Source: CAVZRC01 sp963777695
Lineage (GTDB): Bacteria > Planctomycetota > Planctomycetia > Isosphaerales > Isosphaeraceae
DNA length: 64,000 nucleotides
Direction of reading: 5' to 3'
Assembly: GCA_963777695.1 (NCBI GenBank)
Contig: CAVZRC010000003.1
Location: 930,001 to 994,000, forward strand
Shown: positions 28,309 through 37,604 of the stretch, in pieces
Position numbering within the stretch: the stretch's first letter is position 1
Layout of the letters: each line of letters starts with the position of its first letter
Notes under the pieces: generated by a model
What the model saw: the letters and a program-made list of their open reading frames with translations, nothing else
Databases searched by the model: none
Told to the model about the DNA's origin: nothing
Position numbers and translations under genes: made by a program

Positions 28309-29380
28309 ATGCCCGAACTGAGGAAAGACCCGATCGTCGGCCGCTGGGTGATCATCGCCCACGAGCGTGCCAAGCGTCCGCACGACTTCCGTTCGGAGAC
28401 GCCCACGGTCGAGGCGTCGGCTCTGCCCGTTCTGCGAGGGCCAGGAAGACAAGACGCCCCCCGAGATCCTCGCCTATCGCAACTTCGGCTCGCGGCCCAA
28501 CGGCCCCGGCTGGCGGATCCGGGTCGTGCCCAACCGCTTCCCCGCGCTCAAGATCGAGGGCAGCCTCAACAAGCGGGGCGACGGCATCTACGACATGATG
28601 GCGGGCATCGGCGCCCACGAGGTCATCATCGAGAGCCCGGATCACCACAAGAGCATGGCCACCCTGGGCGAGCATCATATCCGCGAGGTCCTCTGGGCCT
28701 ACCGCGACCGCCTCGTCGACCTCAAGAAGGACAACCGGCTCGTCCACGGGATGCTCTTCAAGAACGTCGGCGCCGCGGGCGGGGCCAGCCTCGAGCACAC
28801 CCACAGCCAACTGATCGTCACGCCGATCGTGCCGATCTCCGTCTGGGAGGAGATGACCGGTTCCCTCGAGTTCTTCCACTACCGGGGCCGTTGCATCTAC
28901 TGCGACATGGTCCAGCAGGAGCTCGCCGTCGAGAAGCGGATCGTCCTGGATTCCCCCCACTTCACCGCGTTCTGCCCCTACGCCAGCCGGTTCCCGTTCG
29001 AGACCTGGATCGTCCCCAAGGCGCACTCCTGCCACTTCGAGAACATCCCCAAGCCGTCGGTCGACGACCTGGGCCACGTCCTGCACCAAGTCCTGAACAA
29101 GCTGGAACTTGCGCTCGACAGCCCGGCCTACAACTACATCATCCATACGGCCCCGTTTGACCACGGCGAGCTGCCGCATTACCATTGGCACATCGAGATC
29201 ATCCCGCGACTGACCAACGTCGCCGGCTTCGAGTGGGGCTCCGGCTTCTACATCAATCCAGTCCCGCCGGAGAACGCGGCCGGCTTCCTGCGCGACGTCG
29301 AGGTGACCACCAGCACTGCCGAACCGAGATCGGGAGCCCTCGAACGCAGCTCGAACGACCGCCGGCTTGCGAATGTCTGA
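28309..29380 (+). CDS. galT: Galactose-1-phosphate uridylyltransferase family protein (one frameshift)
   Basis: ~356 residues. A GalT-type nucleotidyltransferase of the HIT superfamily: MPELRKDPIVGRWVIIA at the start, zinc cysteines in LCPFCEGQE and in GRCIYCDM, PNRFPALKIEG, the segment EHTHSQLIVTP, and PHYHWHIEIIPR with the nucleophilic-histidine-type triad. The frame shifts near 28425 (just before CPFC). Substrate may be UDP-hexose plus hexose-1-phosphate, or ADP-glucose phosphorylase-type chemistry, since family members in glycogen clusters vary; the symbol is therefore by family, not proven specificity. It sits between two GH57 genes after glgA, which points to sugar-nucleotide supply or recovery for the glucan block. 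The ~40 C-terminal residues are low-complexity. Confidence 0.75.
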
Positions 29381-29435
29381 GATCGCAATCGGAGCCTGAA
29401 CACGAAGCCCAGGAACAGTTCAAATCAAGAATATT

Positions 29436-29559
29436 GAACACGAAATACACGAAACACACGAAAGGAAAGACAAAGTACATCGAGCCACAGACGGGCCGAC
29501 AGGCTCGTGAAGACTTTTTGATTTTGAATTTTTTCGTGTATTTCGTGTAGTTCGTGTTC
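29436..29559. repeat. AT-rich inverted repeat
   Basis: The left part (29436-29463, units of cacgaaa) pairs imperfectly with the right part (29532-29559, units of tttcgtg), with a 68-base spacer. The AT-rich units stand out from the surrounding GC-rich DNA. It may be a terminator-like or mobile palindrome; it lies between the GalT-like gene and the second GH57 gene. Confidence 0.6.
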
Positions 29560-29625
29560 TATTCCTCTGCATTTGATCTGATGAGCATAGGCGACGCGCA
29601 CCCCTTTTCGTGGAGCAGACCGAGG

Positions 29626-31833
29626 ATGTCGCAGGTCCGCCTGATCCTGGCGTTGCACAATCACCAGCCGGTCGGCAATTTCGACGGGGTCTTCGAGGAC
29701 GCCTATCGGACCAGTTACCTGCCGTTCCTGGACGTCCTCGAGGGCTATCCCGAGCTCCCGTTCGCGCTGCATACCTCGGGTCCGCTGCTGGAATGGCTGG
29801 TCGAGCGGCACCCGGAATACGTGGCGCGGCTGCGTCGGATGGTGGAATCGGGCCGGTTGGAGATCCTCGGCGGCGGTTTCTTCGAGCCGATCCTGACGAT
29901 GATCCCGCACCGGGACCGGGTCGGGCAGATCCGCGGCTACGCGCGCCATCTGACGGACCTGCTCGGCGCGAAGATCCGGGGGATGTGGATTGCCGAGCGG
30001 GTCTGGGAGCAGTCGCTGGTCTCGTCGATCGCCGAGGCGGGGATCGAATACACGGTCCTCGACGATTGCCATTTCCTCCGCGCCGGCTGCCCCGAGGACG
30101 AGGTCCTCGGCTATTACCTCACCGAGGACGATGGCCGGCTGCTCAAGGTCTTCCCCGGCTCCGAGCCGCTCCGCTACATGATCCCGTTCCGCGAGCCGCA
30201 TCAGACCTACGAATACCTGCGACGCCTCGCCGACCGCCGGCCCGGCTCGACCGTCGTCTTCGCCGACGACGGCGAGAAGTTCGGCACTTGGCCGAAGACC
30301 TATGATCATGTTTATCGTCAAGGCTGGCTGAAACACTTCTGCGACATGCTGGTGGCCAACCGCGAGTGGCTCGAGACGACCACGTTCGCCCGCGCCCTGG
30401 ACGCGACGCTCCCCACGGGGAAGGTCTACCTGCCCGACGGCTCGTATCGCGAGATGACGGAATGGGCCTTGCCGCCGGAGTCGCAGTCCGCGTACCGGCG
30501 GGCGTCGCGACGGCTGGCCGCGCTGCCGGATGCCGGCGAGGTCGAGCGGTTCTTCCGGCCCGGCGGCTTCTGGCGGAACTTCAAGGCGAAGTACTCCGAA
30601 TGCGACGAGATGTACGCGCGGATGCTGACCGTCTCGCGGCGCCTGGCGGCGACGGAGGCCGCCGGAAATGCCGACCCGGATTACCTGGAAGTCGCGCGAC
30701 AGGAGCTCTACCGTGGCCAGTGCAACTGCCCCTACTGGCACGGCTCGTTCGGCGGCCTCTACCTGCCCCACCTGAGGAACGCCATCTACCGCAGCCTGAT
30801 CGCCGCCGATAACGCCCTGGACGAGGCCGAGGGCCGCACCGGCCCCCGCGTCGCGCTCGAGGTGGCCGATTTCAACCTCGACGCGCGCCAGGAAATCCGG
30901 CTGGAGAACGACGCCCTGATCGCGATGGTCCGACCCGCACACGGGGGGCACGTCTATGAGCTGGACGTCCGGGCCTGCGCGATGAACGTGCTCGCCACCC
31001 TGGACCGTCGCCCCGAGAGCTATCACGAGACGATCCGCGAGGCCGTGGCGCGCATCGCCGCCGGGCAGGATCCGGGCCACGCCGGCGATCCCGAATCCTC
31101 CGAGCCGATCACGCTCAAGCAGCAAGGGCTCGACCGGCTCCTGGTCTACGACCGCCACCCTCGCAAGTCGCTGGTGGACCACTTCTACCCGCTCGACGTG
31201 ACCCTGGACGATCTGACCCTCGGCCGCGACGTCGAGCGCGGCGATTTCGCCACGGGCACCTACCTGGCGCGTGTCCAGCGCGACGCACGACGGGCCGCCG
31301 TGGTCATGGAGCGGCCGGGCCGTGCCGGCGGCCATACCATCCGGATCCGCAAGACGATCGAGCTGAAGGCCGGCAGCCCGGAGCTGGTCGTCTCCTACGC
31401 GCTCGAGGACCTCCCTCGCGACGAATGCCTGCACTTCGCCGTCGAGATCAACTTGGCGGCCATGGCCGGGCACGCCCCGGACCGCTACTATTCCGACCCG
31501 ACCGGCACGAGGCTCGGGATGCTCGACACCCCGCTCGACCTGCCCCACACCTCGGGCTTGACCCTGACCGACGAATGGCTCGACCTCGCCGTCGGCCTGG
31601 GCTGGTCGCAGGCCGCCGGCGTCTGGTGCTTCCCCATCCAGACCGTCAGCCAGAGCGAAGGCGGCTTCGAATCGGTCTACCAGTCGTCGGCCGTGATCCC
31701 ACACTGGCACGTGACCGCCGACGAGCACAGTCGGTGGGAAGTCCGGATCCAGTGGTCCCTGGATCGCGTCACGATTCCCCCGACGATTGTCGCACCTCGG
31801 GGTCCGGTCGTCGCCGAGCTCGCCTCGCGCTAA
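29626..31833 (+). CDS. GH57 4-alpha-glucanotransferase / alpha-amylase
   Basis: 735 residues, intact. Motif 1 is LHNHQPVGNFD (residues 10-20), motif 3 GMWIAERVWEQS puts the nucleophile at E124, and FADDGEKFGTWP puts the acid/base at D214. These positions nearly equal E123 and D214 of the Thermococcus litoralis GH57 4-alpha-glucanotransferase. QCNCPYWHGSFGGLYLPHLRN and a long C-terminal beta domain (residues ~430-735, with DFNLDARQEIRLENDALIA and YPLDVTLDDL) match the DUF1925/DUF1926-type tail of this group. The start at 29626 has GGAG at the right distance; an ATG at 29581 would add 15 residues. It probably reshapes alpha-1,4-glucan in the cytoplasm together with GlgA and the other GH57 enzyme. 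Confidence 0.88.
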   Translation: MSQVRLILALHNHQPVGNFDGVFEDAYRTSYLPFLDVLEGYPELPFALHTSGPLLEWLVERHPEYVARLRRMVESGRLEILGGGFFEPILTMIPHRDRVGQIRGYARHLTDLLGAKIRGMWIAERVWEQSLVSSIAEAGIEYTVLDDCHFLRAGCPEDEVLGYYLTEDDGRLLKVFPGSEPLRYMIPFREPHQTYEYLRRLADRRPGSTVVFADDGEKFGTWPKTYDHVYRQGWLKHFCDMLVANREWLETTTFARALDATLPTGKVYLPDGSYREMTEWALPPESQSAYRRASRRLAALPDAGEVERFFRPGGFWRNFKAKYSECDEMYARMLTVSRRLAATEAAGNADPDYLEVARQELYRGQCNCPYWHGSFGGLYLPHLRNAIYRSLIAADNALDEAEGRTGPRVALEVADFNLDARQEIRLENDALIAMVRPAHGGHVYELDVRACAMNVLATLDRRPESYHETIREAVARIAAGQDPGHAGDPESSEPITLKQQGLDRLLVYDRHPRKSLVDHFYPLDVTLDDLTLGRDVERGDFATGTYLARVQRDARRAAVVMERPGRAGGHTIRIRKTIELKAGSPELVVSYALEDLPRDECLHFAVEINLAAMAGHAPDRYYSDPTGTRLGMLDTPLDLPHTSGLTLTDEWLDLAVGLGWSQAAGVWCFPIQTVSQSEGGFESVYQSSAVIPHWHVTADEHSRWEVRIQWSLDRVTIPPTIVAPRGPVVAELASR

Positions 31834-32094
31834 AAATCATTAACATGACGGCGGCGGGCTCATCGGAGGCGGGATCGGGTCGAACCGTCCGGCCTGTCCT
31901 AAATAGATCTCCGACCTCAACTTGAGTGATAGCATCATCCGGTCACGCCGTCGAATTAGGCCGGCTCATGGATTCTTCATACATTCTTCGCGGTAAATGA
32001 ACTCGGAGTGGCGGGTAAGCGGAATATACTTCGATTCCATAGCACGATCGACCGATCGTGTCTACATCCCCACCATACCTCCGAGGGTCTTTCG

Positions 32095-33255
32095 ATGTCC
32101 CATGTGTCTCCGCGCCGCCGCATTGGTCGCGGTTTTACCCTGATCGAACTCCTTGTCGTCATCGCCATCATCGCCGTCCTGATCGCCTTGTTGCTCCCAG
32201 CGGTCCAGTCGGCACGCGAAGCCGCCCGGCGGATCCAGTGCACGAACAATCTCAAGCAGATCGGCCTCGCTTTCATGAACTATGAAAGCGCGAATAATGC
32301 GTTCTCCCCGACGACGATCCTGGTCCCGACGACCAACGGCGCGCCGGCCACCTGGATCTACCAATCGTCGTGGAGCGCGTTCGCACGATCCGCTTCGTTC
32401 CTGGAACAAGGCGCGTTTTATAACGCGATCAACTTCGACTACACGTACAGCGACGGTACGAACACGACGGCGTCTTACACACCGCTCGCATTCCTCTACT
32501 GCCCCAGCGATCCGGGCAGCCACATTGACGACGCCACGCTCGGTGGCACGGGCGACGCCACGACGAGCTATGGGACCTGCGATGGCGACTGGTATGTCTG
32601 GTCCGTCAATTGGGGCAGCACGAATTCGGTCGGCCCGATGAATCGCTCGCTGTTCGGGCCGAACTATTCGCGACGGATTGCGATGATCACCGACGGGACG
32701 AGCAATACTCTGATGGCGTCGGAGGGCTACATCGGCCACGCCCAGATGCGGAGTTGCAGCGGCACGCCCGGCTCGGTCCCTTCGGATCCCATCACCGGGA
32801 CCTACTCCTTCACGAACGTGCCGGCCCCAGGGGCGAATTCGGCCGCGGCGCTGGCCTATCAGATCAGCAACTGCTCCGGGTCGGCCGGCAAGATCAAGAA
32901 CGGTGGACCGATCGGGCATACCCGCTGGGCCAACGGCGGCGTCTACTATTCCGGCTTCACGACGGCCATGCCTCCCAATATGACGGTCTCCACGGTCAGC
33001 CAGGCCTATAGCTCCAAGGGCGTCCCCGCGACCAACTTCGGCCAGAACCTGCCGATGGACTGGGACTGGGTCGATGAGAACGACGGCGGTGCGACCTATA
33101 TGTCCTTGTCGGCCAGCAGCAAACATCCGGGCGGTGTCAATGCCCTCTTCGCTGATGGGAGCGTCCACTATGTCAAGAATACCGTGAATCCCGTCACCTG
33201 GTATGGACTCGGCACGATCGCCGGCGGCGAAGTGATCAGCTCCGACGCGTACTAA
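32095..33255 (+). CDS. DUF1559 protein with pseudopilin N-terminus, copy 1
   Basis: 386 residues, intact. It begins with a short basic leader then GFTLIELLVVIAI, the type IV pilin/pseudopilin cleavage and helix motif (cut after the Gly, Glu at +5), followed by QSAREAARRIQCTNNLKQIGL, the standard DUF1559 junction. The globular part has GTSNTLMASEGY and ends in the signature HPGGVNALFADGSVHYVKNTV and SWYGLGTIAGGEVISSD-like tail. DUF1559 proteins occur in tens to hundreds of copies in planctomycetes and are thought to be secreted or envelope-attached via a type II secretion-like system. A small lipoprotein gene follows by 89 bases. The pair is duplicated at 34262-35930. Confidence 0.92.
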   Translation: MSHVSPRRRIGRGFTLIELLVVIAIIAVLIALLLPAVQSAREAARRIQCTNNLKQIGLAFMNYESANNAFSPTTILVPTTNGAPATWIYQSSWSAFARSASFLEQGAFYNAINFDYTYSDGTNTTASYTPLAFLYCPSDPGSHIDDATLGGTGDATTSYGTCDGDWYVWSVNWGSTNSVGPMNRSLFGPNYSRRIAMITDGTSNTLMASEGYIGHAQMRSCSGTPGSVPSDPITGTYSFTNVPAPGANSAAALAYQISNCSGSAGKIKNGGPIGHTRWANGGVYYSGFTTAMPPNMTVSTVSQAYSSKGVPATNFGQNLPMDWDWVDENDGGATYMSLSASSKHPGGVNALFADGSVHYVKNTVNPVTWYGLGTIAGGEVISSDAY

Positions 33256-33344
33256 TCATGATGTGTAATGCGCGACGACAAGGCCCCGAGCCTCGCTCGC
33301 GGCCTTGTCCCGCCGCTCATCTTCATCCTCGAAGGATTTCGTCG

Positions 33345-33755
33345 ATGCGGAATCGTGCTGACATGTTGCTTGTCGTGGCCTTGGCCGCACTCTGCCTCCT
33401 CCCATGCGCCGGATGTGGCTCCGGCAGCGTGCCCTTGGCGCCCATCGTGCCCGTGAAGGGGAAGGTGACCTACAAGGGTAAGCCGATCACCGAGGGTACC
33501 GTCCGCTTCGAGCCCGAATACGGCCGGATGGCCACCGGCAAGCTCCAGCCCGATGGCACATTCGTCCTGACCACGCTCAAGGACGGGGATGGAGCCGCCA
33601 TCGGCCACCATCGCGTCTTCATCACCGATGTCGACAAGAGCCTCGCCAAGGATCGCGCCTTCAAGAAATACATGGGTGCGGCCTCGTCGAAGGTCGAAGT
33701 CAACGTCGATGCCGAGCACACCGAGTTCCCGTTAGAGCTGAAAGACGGCAAATAA
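33345..33755 (+). CDS. Small lipoprotein with beta-sandwich fold, copy 1
   Basis: 136 residues. The start at 33345 has a GAAGGA site eight bases upstream. A lipoprotein-type signal peptide ends around CLLPCAGC. The rest reads as one transthyretin/carboxypeptidase-regulatory-like domain: VPVKGKVTYKGKPITEGTVRFEP, QPDGTFVLTTLKDGDGA, GHHRVFITD, and EFPLELKDGK. This type of small protein is a frequent downstream partner of DUF1559 genes in planctomycetes. The function is unknown. It has the same length as the copy at 35520-35930 and about half of its residues match. Confidence 0.85.
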   Translation: MRNRADMLLVVALAALCLLPCAGCGSGSVPLAPIVPVKGKVTYKGKPITEGTVRFEPEYGRMATGKLQPDGTFVLTTLKDGDGAAIGHHRVFITDVDKSLAKDRAFKKYMGAASSKVEVNVDAEHTEFPLELKDGK

Positions 33756-34261
33756 CGCCTCATCCGTGCGGCCTTGCGGGCATCCCGAGGGCCGCCGCTG
33801 ACCTTCCACGTCGAGTCGGCACCGTTGCCGACACCCTCCAGCTCACCCCATCCGCCTACATCTCTGCCCCACGAACGGTCCTCGCGGTCACCGCGACCGG
33901 GGGCCCAACGAGCACCTTTCGGGAAAGGTGAATCACGACACGGCTCGCCCTCGGTTCCCGTATCGCGGAATCGCGTCGTCGAATTCGCCTCGCGCTAGTT
34001 TTGATTAACAAATACTCCGAGAGCTTGCACGGGTCCGGGTGGCTCCGCGCCTCTTCGTTTGCTCTAACCCGATCGTATAGCCGGACTTCGGCGACCAAAG
34101 AAACGAACAGACCACTTTCGGGACGCTATCTTCATTTTCTCTTCGCGATTTCTTCGCGTCAAATACACGCGACGGCCCTAGGCCGCCAATAGAATCCATA
34201 ACCCACGAAGCGATTACCCGATCGCATCTGCATTCCCACCATCCTTCCGAGGGTCTATTCG
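33756..34261. other. Intergenic region between the two DUF1559 units
   Basis: About 505 bases. No frame with a domain or start signal. Short hairpins occur near 33875-33890 (cgcggtcaccgcg). The final part, 34237-34264, is nearly identical to 32072-32097 upstream of the first DUF1559 gene (caccat-cctccgagggtct-ttcgatg), so the leader and ribosome site were duplicated with the gene. Confidence 0.6.
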
Positions 34262-35409
34262 ATGCCCGAGACCTTTCCGGGTCGCCATGCGCGACGTGCT
34301 TTCACCCTGATCGAGCTCCTCGTCGTGATCGCGATTATTGCGGTCTTGATCGCGCTGTTACTCCCCGCCGTGCAGTCGGCCGCGAGGCCGCCCGGCGGAT
34401 CCAGTGCACCAACAACCTGAAGCAGATCGGCCTCGCCTTCATGAACTACGAGAGTGCCACCGGGACCTTCCCGCCGACATCGATCGACGTCCCGACGCCG
34501 ACCGGTGGCCCGGGTAGCTGGCTGTATTCGGTGTCCTGGAGCCCGTTCGTCCGGGCGGCATCGTTCGTCGAGCAGAACGCGCTTTATAACGCGGTCAACT
34601 TCGCCGGCAATTTCGATTACGACGATGTCACGAATACGACCGTCTCCTACACGCCGCTGACCTACCTGTTCTGCCCGAGCGATCCGGGCTCGCACTACGA
34701 CGACGCGACGCTCGGCGGGACGGGTTGCGCGACCACGAGCTACGGGACCTGCGATGGCGACTGGTACGTCTGGTCGGTCAACTGGGGGACGACCAACAGT
34801 GTGGGCCAGATGAATCGCTCGCTGTTCGGGCCGAATTACGCGCGACGGATCGCGATGATCACCGACGGGACGAGCAATACGCTGGCGGCGTCGGAGGGCC
34901 TCATCGGCCACGGCCAGATGCGGAGCTGCGGCACCGCCGGGGCGGCCCCTTCGGACCCCATCACGGGGACGTATTCCTACACGAACATCCCGGCCCCCGG
35001 CCCGGCCTCGATCGCGGCCTTGACCTATCAGGCCAATAACTGCGGGACGGCCACGGGCAAGCCCAAGGCGGGCGGGCCGATTGGCCACACCCGGTATTGC
35101 GACGGCGGCGTCTATTACTCGGGGTTCACGACCGCCATCACGCCCAATTCCGACCCCAAGATCCAGAGTCGCGCCACCGGCTACTCCAACGGCGGCGCGG
35201 TGGTGCCGATGGACTGGGACTGGGTCGACGAGAATGACGGCGGCCCGACGTTCATGGCCCTGAACGCCAGCAGCAACCACCCCGGCGGCGTGAACTGCCT
35301 CTTCGCCGACGGCAGCGTCCACTTCATCAAGAATACGGTCAACCCGATCAGTTGGTACGGCCTCGGCACGATCGCCGGCGGCGAGGTCATCAGCTCGGAT
35401 TCGTATTGA
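34262..35409 (+). CDS. DUF1559 protein with pseudopilin N-terminus, copy 2 (one frameshift)
   Basis: ~382 residues if joined. It starts MPETFPGRHARRAFTLIELL, with the pseudopilin helix, then the frame breaks at ~34380 in cagtcggccgcgagg: copy 1 at the same place has QSAREAARR, so one C is missing from a CCC run here. The body is 60-70% identical to copy 1: GTCDGDWYVWSVNWG, MNRSLFGPNYARRIAMITDG, HPGGVNCLFADGSVHF and NPISWYGLGTIAGGEVISSDSY. The alanine in AFTLIE replaces the usual glycine before the Phe at the prepilin cleavage site; other family members vary here too. The paired lipoprotein gene follows at 110 bases. Confidence 0.88.
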
Positions 35410-35519
35410 TCCTCGCGGGCGACGGGCGGCCGAATGCCGGCGCATTCCTCCGGCGCAGGATCCTCGATCCGATCGATTTGAAGCCCGACACCCGGCGCCC
35501 GACACCTGGGAGCCAATCC

Positions 35520-35930
35520 ATGAGAATTCCTACTGCCGCCTTGATGATACCGGCCTTGCTCTGCCTTGCCGCGTGCTGCGGATGCGGGGCCGAAGGGAGC
35601 GGGCCCGCCGCCCCGCTGATCCCGGTCAAGGGAACGGTCACGTACAGGGTTAAGCCCGTGACCAAGGGCCTCGTCAAGTTCACCCCGGATGGCTACGGCC
35701 GCGCGGCCCGGGGCGAACTCCAATCCGACGGCACGTTCGTGCTCACCACGCTCAAGGAGGGGGATGGCGTGGTCGCGGGTCATCACCAGATCTCGATCAG
35801 TGGCACGGGCAGTCATCCCGCCAAGGAACTCGTACCCAAGAAATACACCCAACGGACCACGTCCAAGCTCACCGCCGAGGTCGATGCCGAACACAACGAG
35901 TTCCAGTTCGACCTTAAAGACGGCCGGTGA
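35520..35930 (+). CDS. Small lipoprotein with beta-sandwich fold, copy 2
   Basis: 136 residues, the same length as copy 1. The signal peptide ends in a good lipobox, LAAC. Then one regulatory-like beta domain: IPVKGTVTYRVKPVTKGLVKF, SDGTFVLTTLKEGDGVVAGHHQISI, and EFQFDLKDGR. The match to copy 1 is clear over the whole length but with many substitutions, so the duplication is old compared with the near-identical leader of the DUF1559 genes. No separate promoter is visible, so it is probably cotranscribed with the DUF1559 gene. Confidence 0.85.
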   Translation: MRIPTAALMIPALLCLAACCGCGAEGSGPAAPLIPVKGTVTYRVKPVTKGLVKFTPDGYGRAARGELQSDGTFVLTTLKEGDGVVAGHHQISISGTGSHPAKELVPKKYTQRTTSKLTAEVDAEHNEFQFDLKDGR

Positions 35931-35996
35931 TCGCAGTATACTCGTGAGCGCAATCAGGATTTCAACCACCACGATTCATCTCCGGAGCGATCCGAA

Positions 35997-37046
35997 ATGA
36001 TCCATCGCCTGAACCGTCCCCTCCGCCTGGCCTTGATCCTCGCGACGACCGCCCTCGTCCCGGCCTTCGCACACGCCGACGACTTCCGCCTCGAATCGGC
36101 GACGCTCCCGCAGCCGTTGTTGAAGGACGGCCGAGTCGAGGTCGTGATCGAGGCCTCGGGCGTCGAGCCGATCGGCGACGGCCATCGGTTCCTGATCGCG
36201 CACGACAAGCACCCGGCGCTGTTCGTGGTCGACACCGCGACCGGCCGGATCCTCGGCGAGCCGATCACCTCGCCGAAGTTCCCCGAGCCCTCGAAACTTG
36301 GCGGCCCGAAGTGGGAAGGGATGGCAAAGGACTCCGACGGAAACTACTACATCATCGGTGCACATGTCGGCAAGACCGACGAGGAGCGCGCGTGCAAGAG
36401 TGTCCTGCTCCGCTTCCGCCTCAAGGACAGCGACCAGCCGGCGATCGATGACGCATCGGTGATCCGATGGGACATCGCCCGATCGCTCGAATCGGTCCTG
36501 AAGGCGCAGGGCCTGGCACCGGCGGAAGTCGGCAAGCGGAAGATCGAGGGCTTGGCGATCCGCGAGAGCAAGAAGGCCGATGGGTCCGCCTACCGCGAGA
36601 TGGTGATCGGCCTGCGCGAGCCCAGCGACAAGGTCCGCGCCTTCGCGGCCGACATCAGCGCGTCGCCATCGCCCGACGCCGAGCTCGAGCTCAAGCCGCT
36701 CTTCGCCTTCGAGGCGGACCCTCGCGAAGGCGTGGCTTCCCAGCTCACCTCGCTCGAATACGTCCCGGCGCTGGGAGGCTTCCTCGTCGTCACCGCGACC
36801 GAGGACACGACCAACACCTTCCACGGCAACACCCTCTGGTTCGTCGCCGACGGCGAGACCTCCCACGTCCGGAAGATCGGGGTCTTCGAGGTCGCAATGA
36901 AGGCCGAGGGCCTGGCGGTGCTCGGCGTCGAGAAGCAGGGTCCGAAGACCGCGGTCAAGCTCCTGATCACCTTCGACAACGACCCGCACGCCACCAAGAT
37001 CCCCAGCCGATTCCAGACGGCGACTTTGACCCGGGAAACGCAGTAA
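35997..37046 (+). CDS. Secreted DUF3616-like / phytase-esterase-like beta-propeller protein
   Basis: 349 residues, intact. Signal peptide at 1-27 (VPAFAHA-DD). The mature part has repeated beta-strand blocks: LIAHDKHPALFVVDTATG, KWEGMAKDSDGNYYIIGAH, RKIEGLAIRESKKADGSAYREMVIGLREP, LTSLEYVPALGGFLVVTATED and KAEGLAVLG. The 'EGxA' strands are those of DUF3616 and the esterase-like phytase propeller families. Activity is unproven; a periplasmic hydrolase or binding protein is likely. It lies 66 bases after the second lipoprotein on the same strand and is followed by a strong hairpin (37077-37146) that may end transcription. Confidence 0.7.
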   Translation: MIHRLNRPLRLALILATTALVPAFAHADDFRLESATLPQPLLKDGRVEVVIEASGVEPIGDGHRFLIAHDKHPALFVVDTATGRILGEPITSPKFPEPSKLGGPKWEGMAKDSDGNYYIIGAHVGKTDEERACKSVLLRFRLKDSDQPAIDDASVIRWDIARSLESVLKAQGLAPAEVGKRKIEGLAIRESKKADGSAYREMVIGLREPSDKVRAFAADISASPSPDAELELKPLFAFEADPREGVASQLTSLEYVPALGGFLVVTATEDTTNTFHGNTLWFVADGETSHVRKIGVFEVAMKAEGLAVLGVEKQGPKTAVKLLITFDNDPHATKIPSRFQTATLTRETQ

Positions 37047-37076
37047 AGCGAGATAGAAAGCAGTCTCGGAATGTAT

Positions 37077-37146
37077 TCGTAGGGTGCTCTTTGAGCACCG
37101 ATCTGGGGCGACTTGCCGAGATCGGTGCTCAAAGAGCACCCTACGA
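37077..37146. repeat. Hairpin with perfect 28-bp arms
   Basis: Arms at 37077-37104 and 37119-37146 pair without mismatch, leaving a 14-base loop. Each arm also has internal symmetry (ggtgctctttgagcacc). It lies between the stop of the DUF3616-like gene and the stop of the HicB gene, so it may serve as a bidirectional transcription end, though no U-run is present. The arm sequence differs from the VGETH-type family but the architecture is alike. Confidence 0.85.
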
Positions 37147-37176
37147 GACGGCTCATGTAGCTTACGAGACAGCCTC

Positions 37177-37482
37177 TCAGCCGCTCGGCATAGATGACGA
37201 TGGTTGTGGTGGTGAGTATTCGTAGGGCTGGGGGAAGGTCTCGTTCACTGGCACACTCCCTCCTTGAATGGCCGCGAGCTGCCTGGCCTCAGCTTCGGAT
37301 TTCATCGGCGAGTCGGTCAGCCAGTCGGCGATCGCCAGGCGGATGTTTTCCCTCTGGGTTTCCAGATCCTCAGCCTGGGCGACACAACCGGGGAAACACG
37401 GCACTTCGGCCCAGTAACCGCCGCCGTCGATGGGGTGGACAACGGCGATCACCTCGATGGGCACGGCGAGAGTGGATATCAT
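37177..37482 (-). CDS. HicB-like antitoxin, without a HicA partner
   Basis: 101 residues from the ATG at 37482; a longer frame to 37524 lacks a better site. The core IEVIAVVHPIDGGGYWAEVPCFPGCVAQAEDLETQRENIRLAIADWL is the partial RNase H-like fold of HicB. The C-terminus has a proline- and serine-rich tail instead of a DNA-binding ribbon-helix-helix. No HicA-like gene (a ~60-residue double-stranded RNA-binding-fold toxin) is present on either side: 37483-37604 is non-coding and the downstream side is the hairpin. It is either an orphan regulator or part of a broken toxin-antitoxin pair. Confidence 0.75.
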   Translation of the reverse strand: MISTLAVPIEVIAVVHPIDGGGYWAEVPCFPGCVAQAEDLETQRENIRLAIADWLTDSPMKSEAEARQLAAIQGGSVPVNETFPQPYEYSPPQPSSSMPSG

Positions 37483-37604
37483 GCGAAGGTCCCTCGACCA
37501 TGGGATCGTTCTCAGGTCGAGCATACCTGAAGGACCTCTAAGGCGCCAGGTGCCAGTCGATCGAGCGATTCCAAGGATCGCCCCATACTACGGAGATATG
37601 CCGA

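Noticed and set aside
29425..31728. A 767-codon open frame antisense to the GH57 glucanotransferase
   Set aside because: Same mirror effect; the plus strand encodes an intact enzyme with catalytic motifs.
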